From contig JAEUOR010000034.1 in the NCBI GenBank assembly GCA_016790635.1, positions 62,001 through 126,000 of the forward strand: 64,000 nucleotides of DNA, written 5' to 3'. This document shows positions 10,223 to 20,301 of the stretch, one piece after another. Source of the stretch: Burkholderiales bacterium (lineage in GTDB: Bacteria; Pseudomonadota; Gammaproteobacteria; Burkholderiales; JAEUOS01). Every line of letters starts with the position of its first letter. Positions within the stretch are counted from its first letter, which is position 1. The notes beneath the pieces are model-generated. The model saw only the letters and a program-made list of their open reading frames with translations, had not been told where the DNA came from and did not search any database. A program made the translations under genes and the position numbers.

Positions 10223-10657
10223 ATGCGAATGCTCTCGACACTGTTGGTTGCCTGCGCCCTCTGTCAGGTCGCTCCGGTCGCGGCGCTGACCCAGCACACC
10301 ACCAGCCGCGGCGAACCGGCGGTCAGCGGCGGCATTGGCGCCGAGGAAATCGAGGTGCTGCGCCAGCAGCGATCGCGCTACTCGCTGCGCATCCTGACAG
10401 CAGCGCGCGGCAGCGGCGCCTACCTGGCGGGGGTCATGGTGACGGTCGCCGACACGCGTGGTACGGTGCTGCTGGAAGCGCGCGCCGACGGCCCGTGGAT
10501 GATGCTGATGCTCAAGCCGGGCGAGTATCGCGTGACGGTGCGCTACGAGGGTGCGGCGCAGGAACGTCGGACGCAGATCGACAAGGACGGATCGCGCGAA
10601 CTTGTCTTCTACTTCAACGAAGCCGTCGAACGGCTGCCCAAGGGCGCGACCGAATAA
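10223..10657 (+). CDS. Small secreted protein with carboxypeptidase-regulatory-like beta-sandwich
   Basis: A 144-residue protein with a signal peptide (MRMLSTLLVACALCQVAPVAA) and no lipobox. The mature part has a short beta-rich domain resembling carboxypeptidase regulatory-like or PEGA repeats: a VMVTVADTRGTVLLE strand pair and LKPGEYRVTVRYEG, typical of periplasmic carbohydrate- or protein-contact domains. ATG 10223 is chosen because AAGGAG lies six bases upstream and the signal peptide begins there. It precedes the CbpA gene by 90 bases; cotranscription is possible. Molecular function is unknown. Confidence 0.72.
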   Translation: MRMLSTLLVACALCQVAPVAALTQHTTSRGEPAVSGGIGAEEIEVLRQQRSRYSLRILTAARGSGAYLAGVMVTVADTRGTVLLEARADGPWMMLMLKPGEYRVTVRYEGAAQERRTQIDKDGSRELVFYFNEAVERLPKGATE

Positions 10658-10747
10658 GCGACTCCGGCCATGCAGCGGGCCGCATGGCAGTCTCCCGCAG
10701 CCACCACACCGATACCTTCATACCTTCACCCGACCCGCACGCGCACG

Positions 10748-11686
10748 ATGAAGTACAAGGACTACTACGCCACCATGGAAGTGGCTAGGGACGCCAGCGC
10801 GGAGGAAATCAAGAAGGCGTATCGGCGTCTGGCGCGCAAGTACCATCCCGACGTCTCCAAGGAACCCGATGCCGAGGCCCGCTTCAAGGAGGTTGGCGAA
10901 GCCTACGAGGTGCTGAGCTCTGCCGAGAAGCGTTCCGCGTACGACGGCCTGGGCAGGCACGCGCCCGGCGCCGACTTCGAACCCGACGCCGCATGGTCGC
11001 GCGACCACGCGGGCGCCGCCGGTGGCCACGACTTCAGCGAGGAAGACCTGGCCGATCTGCTGGCCGGCCTCTTCGGCGGCCGGGCTGCAGGACGCGGGCG
11101 GGGCTTTGCCGCGCGCGGTGCCGATCTCGAGGCCGTCGTCGACATCACGGTCGAGGAGGCGCACCGCGGCACCGAGGTGCACTTGCAGTTGCCCGTGCAG
11201 GAAGGCGCCGCGGGCCCGCTCGCGCCAACCACCTTGCGCACGACCACGGTGCGCATACCGCGGGGCGCGACCGAGGGCCAGCACCTGCGCGTCCCGGGAC
11301 GCGGCGCGCCGGGTCGCGAAAAGGCGCCGGCCGGGGACCTTCACCTGCGCATCCGCCTGCGCCCGCACAAGCTCTTTCGCGTCGACGGGCACGACCTCGC
11401 GATCGACCTGCCGGTCGCTCCCTGGGAAGCGGTCCTGGGCGCGAAAGTCGAGATCCCTACCCTCGAAGGCGCCGTGATGCTCACCGTTCCGGCCGGCGCG
11501 CGCAACGGTCAGAAGCTGCGCCTTGCCGGGCGCGGGCTGGCGCGCGCCACCGGCGGCGCGGGCGACCTGTACGCCGTCCTCAAACTCGAGTTGCCGACCC
11601 AGACCACGCCTGAAACCCTGGCGCTGTGGCAACAGCTCGCCGCCGCCGCACACTTCGATGCGCGCGCGGGCCTCGGCACTACCTGA
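10748..11686 (+). CDS. cbpA: DnaJ-type co-chaperone CbpA
   Basis: A 312-residue class II J-protein. The J-domain occupies residues 1-70 with HPD at 33-35 in the [10 protein letters not shown] turn. A Gly/Ala-rich linker follows, then two C-terminal beta-barrel substrate-binding domains (for example [15 protein letters not shown] and [16 protein letters not shown]). There is no zinc-finger region, which separates CbpA from DnaJ. It stimulates DnaK ATPase and in enterobacteria also binds curved DNA. The next gene encodes its modulator, supporting the call. The start is set at MKYKDYY, which aligns with family N-termini, although no clear Shine-Dalgarno is visible. Confidence 0.93.
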   Translation: MKYKDYYATMEVARDASAEEIKKAYRRLARKYHPDVSKEPDAEARFKEVGEAYEVLSSAEKRSAYDGLGRHAPGADFEPDAAWSRDHAGAAGGHDFSEEDLADLLAGLFGGRAAGRGRGFAARGADLEAVVDITVEEAHRGTEVHLQLPVQEGAAGPLAPTTLRTTTVRIPRGATEGQHLRVPGRGAPGREKAPAGDLHLRIRLRPHKLFRVDGHDLAIDLPVAPWEAVLGAKVEIPTLEGAVMLTVPAGARNGQKLRLAGRGLARATGGAGDLYAVLKLELPTQTTPETLALWQQLAAAAHFDARAGLGTT

Positions 11687-11702
11687 AGCGGAAAGGCCCG
11701 CC

Positions 11703-12002
11703 ATGCCCGACGATCATCCACACGAAGCGCACACGACGCAGTGGTTCGCCATCGACCAGGTCGAAGCGCTGTTCGGCATGAGCTACGAGATGTTGAACGA
11801 GCTCGCGTCCCTCGACTTTGTGCGTGTCGAGCAAACCACGCGCACGGCTGTGCTGCTGGAGGCGAGCACCATCGCCCAGCTGCGGCGTACGGCCAGACTC
11901 ATTCGTGACTTTGAACTCGGCGACGCGCCACTCGTCCTCGTGCTTTCCCTGCTGGAACGCATCGACCACCTGGAACGCCAGTTGTCGGGGCGCAGCGCCT
12001 GA
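11703..12002 (+). CDS. cbpM: Chaperone modulator CbpM
   Basis: A 99-residue MerR-like helix-turn-helix modulator. The region WFAIDQVEALFGMSYEML and the later LIRDFELGDAPLVLVLSLLERI match CbpM proteins, which bind the CbpA J-domain and block its interaction with DnaK. It starts 16 bases after cbpA with a purine-rich GGAAAGG ahead of ATG. The C-terminal helix carries ERIDHLERQL, likely a dimerisation helix. The pairing with cbpA is the standard operon arrangement. It could be mistaken for a MerR regulator, but it lacks an effector domain and is too short. Confidence 0.85.
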   Translation: MPDDHPHEAHTTQWFAIDQVEALFGMSYEMLNELASLDFVRVEQTTRTAVLLEASTIAQLRRTARLIRDFELGDAPLVLVLSLLERIDHLERQLSGRSA

Positions 12003-12015
12003 TCCCCCGCTGACG

Positions 12016-12714
12016 CTAAGCCACCGCGCCGAACCAGTGCCCGGCCGCCGCGGTGAGCGCCATTGCCAGGGCCCCCCAGAAGCCGACGCGCAGCGCCGCG
12101 CGCAGCGGCGGGGCGCCGCCCACGCGCGCGGCCAGCGCTCCCAGACCGACCAGCGCGGCCAACGACGTCAGCGACACGGCCGCCACGGCGCCAGCGGGCG
12201 GCGCCAGGACCGCGACCGCCAGCGGCAGTCCGGCACCGGCGGCAAAGGTCGCTGCGGAAGTGGTGGCCGCCTGCAGAGGCCGCGCACGCAGGATCTCCGA
12301 GATGCCCAGCTCGTCGCGCGCGTGCGCACCCAGGGCGTCATGGCGCATCAGTGCCTGTGCGACCTGGTCGGCCAGCGCTGGCGGCACGCCGCGTTCGACG
12401 TAGATGGCGGACAACTCCTTGTGCTCATGGACCGGGTCTGCGGCCAGTTCGGCACGCTCGCGGGCCAGGTCGGCAGACTCGGTGTCAGCCTGCGACTGGA
12501 CCGAAACGTACTCCCCTGCCGCCATCGACAGCGCGCCGGCCATCAAGCCGGCCACCCCGGTCACGAGCAGCACATGGCGATCCGCATTCGCGGCCGCCAC
12601 GCCGACCAACAGGCTGGCGGTGGAGACGATGCCGTCGTTGGCACCCAGCACGGCGGCACGCAGCCAGCCGGCACGCCCGGTGCGATGAATCTCATGATGC
12701 AGGCTGCGCCGCAT
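12016..12714 (-). CDS. VIT/CCC1-family membrane transporter
   Basis: A 232-residue integral membrane protein of the VIT1/CCC1 (DUF125) family, which moves ferrous iron or manganese. The signature LGANDGIVSTASLLVGVAAA is at the N-terminus, followed by MAAGEYVSVQSQADTE, a cytoplasmic helical region rich in Glu and His that binds metal, and three hydrophobic segments in the C-terminal half. Bacterial members export or sequester divalent metals. It ends convergently, 13 bases from the cbpM stop. Metal selectivity cannot be read here. Confidence 0.88.
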   Translation of the reverse strand: MRRSLHHEIHRTGRAGWLRAAVLGANDGIVSTASLLVGVAAANADRHVLLVTGVAGLMAGALSMAAGEYVSVQSQADTESADLARERAELAADPVHEHKELSAIYVERGVPPALADQVAQALMRHDALGAHARDELGISEILRARPLQAATTSAATFAAGAGLPLAVAVLAPPAGAVAAVSLTSLAALVGLGALAARVGGAPPLRAALRVGFWGALAMALTAAAGHWFGAVA

Positions 12715-12838
12715 TCGCCACTCCCTGTCCAGACCTGGAACATGGACAGACTACGCGAGGCAGCGGCCGGCCGCATCGGCCGGACCGTCGGCACCATGCA
12801 ACCCGGCGCAGATCGATGCCCGACGGCACCATCGACAA

Positions 12839-13219
12839 TCAGAGCGTGGGGCGGTGCGCCCCGGCCTCGGCGCGCGACTGGCATTCCACGCACCACGGCG
12901 ACTCCGGCGCCGCCAGGAGGCGGGCCTCCGGCACCGCGGCACCGCACTCGAGACAGACGCCGAACTCGCCGGCGACGATGCGCGCTCGCGCCGCCTCGAG
13001 TACCCGCAGTTCCTCGTGGTAGCGCTCCAGCAGCGCGGCGTCGAGATCGCTTTGCGCGTCCGCCTGGGCGTCGTCCTCCTCGGCCGGATTGTGCAGATCG
13101 AGATGGGCGCGCACACCCGGCTCGTCATCGACGAGGCGTCCTTGCATGAGTTGCCGGATCGACGCGCTCCTGGTATCGATGGCGGCGAGAAGTCGGGGTT
13201 GGAGGAGCTTGGTTGTCAT
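12839..13219 (-). CDS. DksA/TraR-family zinc-finger protein
   Basis: A 126-residue protein with an N-terminal helical part and a four-cysteine zinc finger, C89-x2-C92 and C110-x2-C113, near the C-terminus. The order coiled coil then zinc finger matches DksA/TraR proteins, which insert into the RNA polymerase secondary channel and modulate initiation with ppGpp. The central acidic run EEDDAQADAQSD includes acidic residues where DksA has its coiled-coil tip, but it is not the canonical DxxDxA motif. It is more likely a DksA paralogue than the main DksA, which is about 150 residues and lacks this N-terminus. Confidence 0.8.
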   Translation of the reverse strand: MTTKLLQPRLLAAIDTRSASIRQLMQGRLVDDEPGVRAHLDLHNPAEEDDAQADAQSDLDAALLERYHEELRVLEAARARIVAGEFGVCLECGAAVPEARLLAAPESPWCVECQSRAEAGAHRPTL

Positions 13220-13398
13220 GGTCGGTGGTCCGGCGGGTTCCGGTGGTCGAGCGGCGATACGGTCGCCTTGTCACCTTAGGGGGTGCGCGGAAAGTCCGCT
13301 TGATCCAGAGCAAACATCAGTGCATGCGGTCCCCGTCGTGACGCGCCTGGCGTCGCGTTATGCGGGATACTGCCTGCGTTACGCTCGTTCGGCCGTCG

Positions 13399-14634
13399 AT
13401 GAACCGCAAACTCGCCCTCACTCTCGTAGTCGTCCTGTGCGCGGCGGTGCTGCTCGTGTTCCTGCTGCGCGGGCGCAGCAATGACGCGGAGAGCGTGACC
13501 CTCAAGGCCGCGCCGCTGGTGCGCAGCGTGGTAGTGACCGGGCGGGCCGCCAGCGAATCACGCGTCTTCCTGGGGGCCACCATCACCGCCCGGGTAGCCG
13601 AAATGCGCCTGCGCGAAGGCGCGCCGCTCAAGCGCGGCGACACCGTCGTGCGGCTGGAAGACGCGGAGGCGCGCGCCGCCCTCACCCAGGCGCAGGCCGC
13701 GTTGCGTTCAGCCCAGGCGCGCCTGGCCAGCCAACGTGGCCTGAGTGGCCCGGTGGCGACGCAGCAGCAGGACCAGGCCGAGGCCAACGCTGCCGCCGCG
13801 CAGCGCGAACTGGAGCGCAACGAATCGCTGTTTCGGCAGGGCTTCATCGGCCAGGCACGCTTGGACGAGGCCAGGCGCGCTGCCGAGGTGGCGCAAAGCC
13901 AGGCGCGCGCCGCGCGCGTGCAGGCCGACGCCAATACCCGCGGCAGCGAAGTAGAGAGCGCCATGGCGCGCGTCGCCGAGGCACGCGCCGCGCTCGAACT
14001 GGCGCGCTCGCGCTTGGACCTGACCCGCATCGTGGCGCCGGCCGATGGCGTGCTGCTGTCGCGCCTGGCCGAGCCCGGGCAGATCGTTCAACCCGGCGCG
14101 CGCTTAGCCGAGATGAGCGTCAGCGGGCCGCTGCAACTGGTCGCGCAGGTCGACGAGAAGTTCCTGGCCCAGTTGACCCCGGGCCAGGCCGCCAGCGTGG
14201 TGGCCGACGCGTTTCCCGAGCGCCCTTTCGCGGCGCGACTGCGCAGCCTGGCGCCGGTGGTGGACGCACAGCGCGGCTCGGTCGAAGTCAAGTTCGCCCT
14301 CGACGCGCCGCCGCAATGGCTGCGCAACGACATGACCGTCTCGATCGAGGTGGTGACGGCACGCCGCGAAAACGCCCTGGCCGTGCCCGGCGAGGCGCTG
14401 CGCGCCGGCCCTGCGGTGCTGGTCATCGAGGACGGCCGCGCGGTTTCGCGCCCGGTTAAGACCGGAGTGCGCACGCTGACAGCGGTCGAGATCGTCGAAG
14501 GGCTCGCAGCAGGCGCAGTGGTCATCACCGATCCGGCGATCGCGGCGGGGGCGCGCGTGCGCGCGGCGCCACTGCGCTCGAAAGCCCTGGGTGGCGCCGG
14601 CGCGGAAGGCATCAGCCGCGCCATGGGCAACTGA
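13399..14634 (+). CDS. Periplasmic adaptor (HlyD/MacA-type) of an ABC exporter
   Basis: A 411-residue membrane-fusion protein. One N-terminal transmembrane helix (LALTLVVVLCAAVLLVFLL) anchors it. A long alpha-helical hairpin, rich in Ala, Gln, Glu and Arg, spans roughly residues 95-215 between two lipoyl-like halves, ending at a VAPADGVLLSRLAEPGQIV segment. A beta-barrel and membrane-proximal domain follow. It precedes an FtsX-type permease and an ABC ATPase, forming a MacAB-like exporter with the outer-membrane channel encoded elsewhere. The start at MNRKLAL is chosen because it opens the membrane anchor; no strong ribosome-binding site is seen. Confidence 0.88.
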   Translation: MNRKLALTLVVVLCAAVLLVFLLRGRSNDAESVTLKAAPLVRSVVVTGRAASESRVFLGATITARVAEMRLREGAPLKRGDTVVRLEDAEARAALTQAQAALRSAQARLASQRGLSGPVATQQQDQAEANAAAAQRELERNESLFRQGFIGQARLDEARRAAEVAQSQARAARVQADANTRGSEVESAMARVAEARAALELARSRLDLTRIVAPADGVLLSRLAEPGQIVQPGARLAEMSVSGPLQLVAQVDEKFLAQLTPGQAASVVADAFPERPFAARLRSLAPVVDAQRGSVEVKFALDAPPQWLRNDMTVSIEVVTARRENALAVPGEALRAGPAVLVIEDGRAVSRPVKTGVRTLTAVEIVEGLAAGAVVITDPAIAAGARVRAAPLRSKALGGAGAEGISRAMGN

Positions 14635-14687
14635 AAACGCCGACCCGACGGTTCGCCCCCTAAGCCGCGTCCTCGCCTGCCTGCGCC

Positions 14688-15898
14688 ATGGGATTCTCGA
14701 TCACGGTCGCGTTGCGCTTCCTGCGCGAAGGGCGCTTCCAGTCGCTCCTCATCATCATCGGCGTCGCCGCAGGGGTCGGGGTGGTTGCCTATATCTCCGC
14801 GCTGATCGAAGGCCTGCAGGGCAACACCATCCGCCGCACCTTGGGCACCCAGGCGCACGTGGTAGTGCGCGCGCCCGACGAGGCCGCCCTGCCCAGCCGT
14901 GTCGCCGGCGAAGAAGCGGTGGCGCGCGAGACCCAGGCGCGCGCGCAGCGCACCCGCTCGCTGGACAACTGGCGCGCCGTGCTGGCCGCGGTCGCAGCCA
15001 CGCCCAACGTGAGCGCGGTCGCGCCGGTGGCCATCGGCGCGGGCCTGGCCGTGCGCGGCGAGGCCGGGCGCGCCGTCTCGATCACCGGCGTCGAACTGGC
15101 CAGCTACGACCGCATCGTCGCCCTCTCCGACAACGTTGTGCGCGGCGCTGCGCGCTTAGGTCCCGGCGAGACCCTGATCGGGCGGCAACTGGCCGAAGAC
15201 CTCGGCGTGGGCGTCGGCGACCGCGTCAATTTGCGCGGTACTGGCGGCAGCGCCGATACCTTCACCGTGGCCGGGCTCTTCGACCTGGGCAACCGCGACC
15301 TCAACCGCCGCACCGTCTACGTCACCTTGACCAGCGCGCAGAACCTGCTGGGCATCGCTGGCGGGGTCACGCACGTGTACGCGCGTGTGGCCGACCTCTT
15401 CGCCGCAGACCGCAGCGCGGCGCGCCTGCGCGCTGGTGCCGGGCTCGAGGCCGAGAGCTGGATGGAGACCAACTCCCAGTTGCTCTCGGCCCTGAACGCG
15501 CAGACCATGAGCACCCGGCTGATCCGCATCTTCACCTCGCTGGTGGTGATCCTGGGCATCGCCAGCGTGCTGGTCGTGTCGGTGGTGCAAAAGCGCAAGG
15601 AGATCGGCATCCTGCGCGCCATGGGCGCGACGCGCGCGCAGATGACCGGGGTATTCCTGGCGCAGGGCGCGATCGTCGGCCTGGTTGGCTCGATCCTGGG
15701 CGTGGCGCTGGCCGCCGGCATGCTGTGGGTGTTCTCCACCTTTGTGCGCGGCGCCGACGGTCAGGCGCTTTTCACCGTGACCCTGCCGCTGGAGATGGCG
15801 CTGACCATCTCGGCCGGGGCGCTGATCGGCGGCGTGATCGCGGCGGTCGCGCCGGCGCGGCGCGCGGCGCAACTGGACCCGGCGCAGGCGATACGGCT

Positions 15899-15902
<4 letters not shown>
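14688..15902 (+). CDS. ABC transporter permease, FtsX/MacB-type
   Basis: A 404-residue permease with the four-helix FtsX/LolC/MacB layout. Helix 1 is near the N-terminus (LLIIIGVAAGVGVVAYISALI). A large periplasmic MacB-PCD-like domain covers about residues 45-260, and three helices lie in the last 130 residues, including LVVILGIASVLVVSVVQKR and the following KEIGILRAMGATRAQM coupling-helix motif. The stop overlaps the ATPase start as GTGA. Such transporters move lipids, peptides, lipoproteins or toxins by mechanotransmission rather than by a substrate channel. The substrate is unknown. Confidence 0.9.
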
Positions 15903-16651
<749 letters not shown>

Positions 16652-16720
16652 ACCGCGCAGCGCAAACACCCGCAGGCGTCCACCGCCAGCAGCACCTGCG
16701 ATACTGCCCGCCAGACCGCC

Positions 16721-17392
16721 ATGCAAACCAGCCCACTCACCCTTTCCTTCCTCGAAGCGCGCGTCGTCGCCGTGCTTTTCGAGAAGCAGCGCACCGTCCC
16801 CGACACCTACCCGCTCACGCTCAACAGCCTGGTGGCGGGCTGCAACCAGAAAACCAGCCGCGCGCCGGTGATCGAGGCCTCCGCCGCCGAAGTGCAGGCC
16901 GCGCTCGACAGCCTCAAGGCCATGAGCCTGGCGATCGAATCCAGCGGCGGGCGCGCGATGCGCTACGAGCACAACCTGACGCGGGTGCTGAAGATTCCCG
17001 AGCAGTCGGCCGCCCTGCTGGCGGTGCTGATGCTGCGCGGGCCGCAGACCGCCGGCGAACTGCGCATCGCCAGCGAGCGCCTGCATGCGTTTGCCGACAT
17101 CTCCTCCGTCGAGGCCTTCCTCGAAGAACTCGCCAACCGCCCCGCCGGCGGACTGGTGCGCCTGCTACCGCGCCAGCCTGGCGAGCGCGAGAGTCGCTGG
17201 GGGCATTTGCTGTGCGGCGAGCCGGCGGTCGAAGCTCCCGGCTCGGATGGCAGGCCGACCTTCGCGCATCCCTCGGCAGAGGCGTCGCTGGTCGCGCGCG
17301 TTGAATCACTCGAAGCCGAACTGGCAGTTCTCAAGCAGAGGCTGGCTCGCGTATGTGAAAAGCTCGGCGTTGACCCGCAACTGCTCGAATAG
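16721..17392 (+). CDS. yceH: YceH family protein (DUF480)
   Basis: A 223-residue protein matching YceH/DUF480: [30 protein letters not shown] is near its N-terminus in two adjoining blocks, and CNQKTSRAP and [15 protein letters not shown] follow. The fold is two winged-helix domains. The C-terminus carries a short coiled coil ([18 protein letters not shown]). Its cellular role is not firmly established in any organism. It stands alone between the ABC exporter and an oxidoreductase gene on the same strand, with 69 bases to the upstream gene. Confidence 0.9.
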   Translation: MQTSPLTLSFLEARVVAVLFEKQRTVPDTYPLTLNSLVAGCNQKTSRAPVIEASAAEVQAALDSLKAMSLAIESSGGRAMRYEHNLTRVLKIPEQSAALLAVLMLRGPQTAGELRIASERLHAFADISSVEAFLEELANRPAGGLVRLLPRQPGERESRWGHLLCGEPAVEAPGSDGRPTFAHPSAEASLVARVESLEAELAVLKQRLARVCEKLGVDPQLLE

Positions 17393-17436
17393 GTTCGCGC
17401 ATAATGCGGGTCGCCCAACCTGCGAAAGAATTTGGC

Positions 17437-18573
17437 ATGGCCTCCAGCAACAACACCTCCCTGCAACTTCGCTCACTGGTCAAGAAGACCGGCGAACTCG
17501 AACTCTCGCTCATCCGCCTGCCCATCCCGCAACCCAAGCCGGACGAGGTCGTGGTGCGGGTCGAGGCGACGCCGATCAATCCGTCCGACCTGGGCCTCCT
17601 GCTCGGCGCGGCCGACATGACGACCGCGCGCAGGAGCGGCAGCGCAAGCGAGCCAGTGGTCACCGCCAAGGTTCCCGAAGGCCTCATGAAGGCCATGGCG
17701 GGAAGGCTGGATGAATCGATGCCGGTCGGCAACGAGGGCGCCGGGACGGTGGTGGCCACCGGCGACTCGGACGAGGCGCGCGCGCTCATGGGCAAGACGG
17801 TGGCGATGATCGGTGGCGCCATGTATGCGCAGCACCGCGCCATGAAGGCCAAGCAGTGCCTGGTGCTGCCGCCCGGCACCAGCGCGGCCGAGGGTGCTTC
17901 CTGCTTTGTCAACCCGCTCACGTCCCTTGGCATGGTCGAGACCATGCAGCGCGAGGGGCACAAGGCGCTGGTGCATACGGCGGCAGCATCCAACCTGGGG
18001 CAGATGCTGCAGAAGATCTGCCTCAAGGACGGCATCGCGCTGGTCAACATCGTGCGCAGCGACGAGCAGGCGACGTTGCTCAAGGGCATCGGCGCCAAGT
18101 ACGTATGCAACTCGACGAGTGCGGGCTTCATGGACGAACTGACCGAGGCCATCGCCGCGACCGGGGCGACGCTCGCGTTCGATGCGATCGGCGGCGGCAA
18201 GCTGGCATCGCAGATCCTTTCGGCCATGGAGACAGCGATCAACCGCAACGCCAAGGAATACAGCCGCTACGGCTCGGCCACCCACAAACAGGTCTACCTG
18301 TACGGTGCGCTCGACACGGGGCCGGTCGTCATCAACCGCAACTTCGGCATGGCCTGGGGCGTGGGCGGCTGGCTGCTGTTTCCCTTCCTGCAGAAGATCG
18401 GCTTTGCCGCCGCGCAAGGCTTGCGCGAGCGCGTGGTGGCGGAACTGAAGACGACTTTTGCCAGCCACTACACCAAGACCCTGTCGCTGGCACAGGCGCT
18501 GGATCCGGACGAGATTGCCGTCTATGCCAAGCGCGCCACCGGTGCGAAGGTGCTGATCAACCCCGGTCTTTGA
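17437..18573 (+). CDS. Zinc-binding-type medium-chain dehydrogenase/reductase
   Basis: A 378-residue MDR-family oxidoreductase. The N-terminal GroES-like part runs to about residue 140 (VVVRVEATPINPSDLGLLLG, then GNEGAGTVVATG). A Rossmann half follows with ALVHTAAASNLGQMLQ, where the usual GxGxxG is replaced by an alanine-rich turn, a feature of some quinone reductase-like members. NADPH-dependent reduction of a quinone or enone is likely. It lacks the cysteine cluster of structural-zinc alcohol dehydrogenases. ATG 17437 is preferred over an ATG 33 bases upstream because the family N-terminus begins near here. Confidence 0.82.
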   Translation: MASSNNTSLQLRSLVKKTGELELSLIRLPIPQPKPDEVVVRVEATPINPSDLGLLLGAADMTTARRSGSASEPVVTAKVPEGLMKAMAGRLDESMPVGNEGAGTVVATGDSDEARALMGKTVAMIGGAMYAQHRAMKAKQCLVLPPGTSAAEGASCFVNPLTSLGMVETMQREGHKALVHTAAASNLGQMLQKICLKDGIALVNIVRSDEQATLLKGIGAKYVCNSTSAGFMDELTEAIAATGATLAFDAIGGGKLASQILSAMETAINRNAKEYSRYGSATHKQVYLYGALDTGPVVINRNFGMAWGVGGWLLFPFLQKIGFAAAQGLRERVVAELKTTFASHYTKTLSLAQALDPDEIAVYAKRATGAKVLINPGL

Positions 18574-18581
18574 CCGCAGCA

Positions 18582-18601
18582 GCGCCCGCTGCGACGGGCG
18601 C
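18582..18601. terminator. Hairpin between convergent genes
   Basis: A perfect seven-base stem GCGCCCG/CGGGCGC around a six-base loop, eight bases after the dehydrogenase stop and 12 bases before the convergent hydrolase stop. It has no strong T-run, so it is at best a weak or bidirectional terminator. Confidence 0.4.
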
Positions 18602-18613
18602 CGGCATCTTCCG

Positions 18614-19942
18614 TCAGCGCGGGTTGCGTACGAACTCGACCAGTTCGCGTCCCAGCATCTCCTCGCCCGAATCGAAGTGGGCAACGATCGAGGCGTGGTT
18701 GTGCCCGCGCAGGTGCAGGAAGCGCGGCATCTTGCCGCGCGCCATTGCCACGCGCGCGGCAAACTCGGCGGTGTAGGCGTCCAGGTACGGGTTTTCGAAT
18801 TCCGCGGCAGCCAGGAAGACCGGGATATCCAGGCGCGCCGCGTGGGTGACGACCGAGCGCTCTTCGTAGTGCGCTTCGTTTTCGCCGTAGTAGATGCGCA
18901 CCGCGCCCGCATTGGGGTTGCCCGGCAAAACGTCCACGCGCAGCCGGCTGGAGATCAGCACCAGGCCGGCCAGACCGTGCCCCGCGCGCGGCACCACGGC
19001 CGGGTCGCAGGCGTAGGCGCCGGCATGCGACCCGCCGGCCGAATGCCCGATCAGCACAATGCGCGACGGGTCGCCACCGTGGGCGGCGATATTGGCGCGC
19101 ACCCAGGCCACCGCGGCGCCGACATCCTCCGCGCCGCCGGGGTAGACCGACTCCGGCGCCAGGCGGTATTCGACATTCACCCCGACGATGCCATGGCGCG
19201 AAAAGTAGCGCAGGAAGTTGGCATAGACCTCGGGGTTGGAATCCTTGTCGCCGCGCACGAAGGCACCGCCGTGGATGAAGACCACCACCGGCGCATCCTT
19301 GAGTCCGGTACGGCTGTAGACGTCCAGGCGCTGGCGCGCGTGATTGCCGTAGGCCAGGTCGCGCGCGACGGTCAGGCCCTCGCGCGGGGTCGCGGCCAGG
19401 ATGGGCATGTAGGCCTTGAGCACCTGGTCGCGGTTGCCGCCGATGTCGCGCGCCCAGACCGGGCCCAGGGCCAGCATGCGGGCCCGGTCTGCGGGTGACA
19501 GCGCTGAGAAAGCCTGGTCAGGATTCGCACTCGCGGGGGTTGTCGAAGCGTTGGTCATGGATGGATCCGCGCTCGTCGGCGCGGCCTTGCTGGTGGTGGA
19601 GGGACGTGGCTGCCAGGATACGCTGACATCGCCGCGCAAAAAGGTCTGGCAGGCCATGCGATAGCCTGCGGCCAGGTCAGCCTCGCTCAGGTGCTTGCGC
19701 TCCTTGTCCTTGACCGCGTCGGTGTTGTCGATGCCGACGTCGATGTGGCAGCGGCAGGTCCCGCAGATGCCGCCCCCGCACTTGAACGGGATGCCGCCTT
19801 TCTCGCGCAGAGACACGCGCAGGAGGTTGCTGTCCGGCGGCGCAGAGACGGTCTTGCCGCCATTGCTGACAAAGGTGACGGTGATCGTAGCCAGAGCGGT
19901 GGCCGCGATAGGCGCCGGGCCGGCCGGAAGGTTTGCGTCCAT
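18614..19942 (-). CDS. Fusion of a [2Fe-2S] ferredoxin domain and an alpha/beta hydrolase
   Basis: A 442-residue protein of two parts. Residues about 18-112 form a plant-type ferredoxin with ligands C55-x4-C60-x2-C63 and C98. A 40-residue Ser/Thr/Pro/Ala-rich linker leads to an HSL-type alpha/beta hydrolase with the oxyanion motif HGGAF (224-228) and nucleophile S301 in GHSAGG. A late GHNHAS supplies the likely catalytic histidine. Both sites look intact. An ATG at 19558 could produce the hydrolase alone, but its upstream signal is weak. It is the last gene of a minus-strand unit with a second ferredoxin. The pairing of an electron carrier with a hydrolase in one chain is unusual. Substrate unknown. 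Confidence 0.85.
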   Translation of the reverse strand: MDANLPAGPAPIAATALATITVTFVSNGGKTVSAPPDSNLLRVSLREKGGIPFKCGGGICGTCRCHIDVGIDNTDAVKDKERKHLSEADLAAGYRMACQTFLRGDVSVSWQPRPSTTSKAAPTSADPSMTNASTTPASANPDQAFSALSPADRARMLALGPVWARDIGGNRDQVLKAYMPILAATPREGLTVARDLAYGNHARQRLDVYSRTGLKDAPVVVFIHGGAFVRGDKDSNPEVYANFLRYFSRHGIVGVNVEYRLAPESVYPGGAEDVGAAVAWVRANIAAHGGDPSRIVLIGHSAGGSHAGAYACDPAVVPRAGHGLAGLVLISSRLRVDVLPGNPNAGAVRIYYGENEAHYEERSVVTHAARLDIPVFLAAAEFENPYLDAYTAEFAARVAMARGKMPRFLHLRGHNHASIVAHFDSGEEMLGRELVEFVRNPR

Positions 19943-19969
19943 GCGGGGGCTCCCGGGTGTCGCGGCGGC

Positions 19970-20263
19970 CTACAGGCGCACCAGCTTGATGTCCATGTCG
20001 CCGAAACTGGCGAGCTTGTGCAGGGCCGCGCGCGCCTCCTCGACCGAGGGAAACCTCTCAAGGAATTTCGACGGTACCAGATTGACGATCGGCGCACCCG
20101 CCAGGTCGATCACACGCACCTTGGACTCTTGCCGCATCTCGACGATGTCGAAGCGGGCGCGCTGACGCCCATAGAACAGGTAGTCCCAGGATTCGACCGG
20201 CCGCATGTCGTCAGCCGGCTCGGTGCGGAACTGTCCGGGTTTCGAAGTCAGGATGGTGTACAT
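19970..20263 (-). CDS. Small conserved-looking protein between two ferredoxin genes
   Basis: A 97-residue cytoplasmic protein that I do not recognise. It opens MYTILTSKPGQFRTE, then has an aromatic-rich core WDYLFYGRQRARFDIVEM, a strand VRVIDLAGAPIVNLVPSKFL and a C-terminal helix EARAALHKLA. It has no cysteine cluster. The start at 20263 has GGAGAAG about nine bases upstream; an ATG at 20284 is a possible alternative that would add seven residues. It lies between the stand-alone ferredoxin and the ferredoxin-hydrolase fusion on the same strand. Its position suggests an accessory to the redox partners, but no function can be assigned. Confidence 0.65.
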   Translation of the reverse strand: MYTILTSKPGQFRTEPADDMRPVESWDYLFYGRQRARFDIVEMRQESKVRVIDLAGAPIVNLVPSKFLERFPSVEEARAALHKLASFGDMDIKLVRL

Positions 20264-20301
20264 GCGATCTGTCTTCTCCGTCATTGGGCACGGCGAGCGC
20301 C

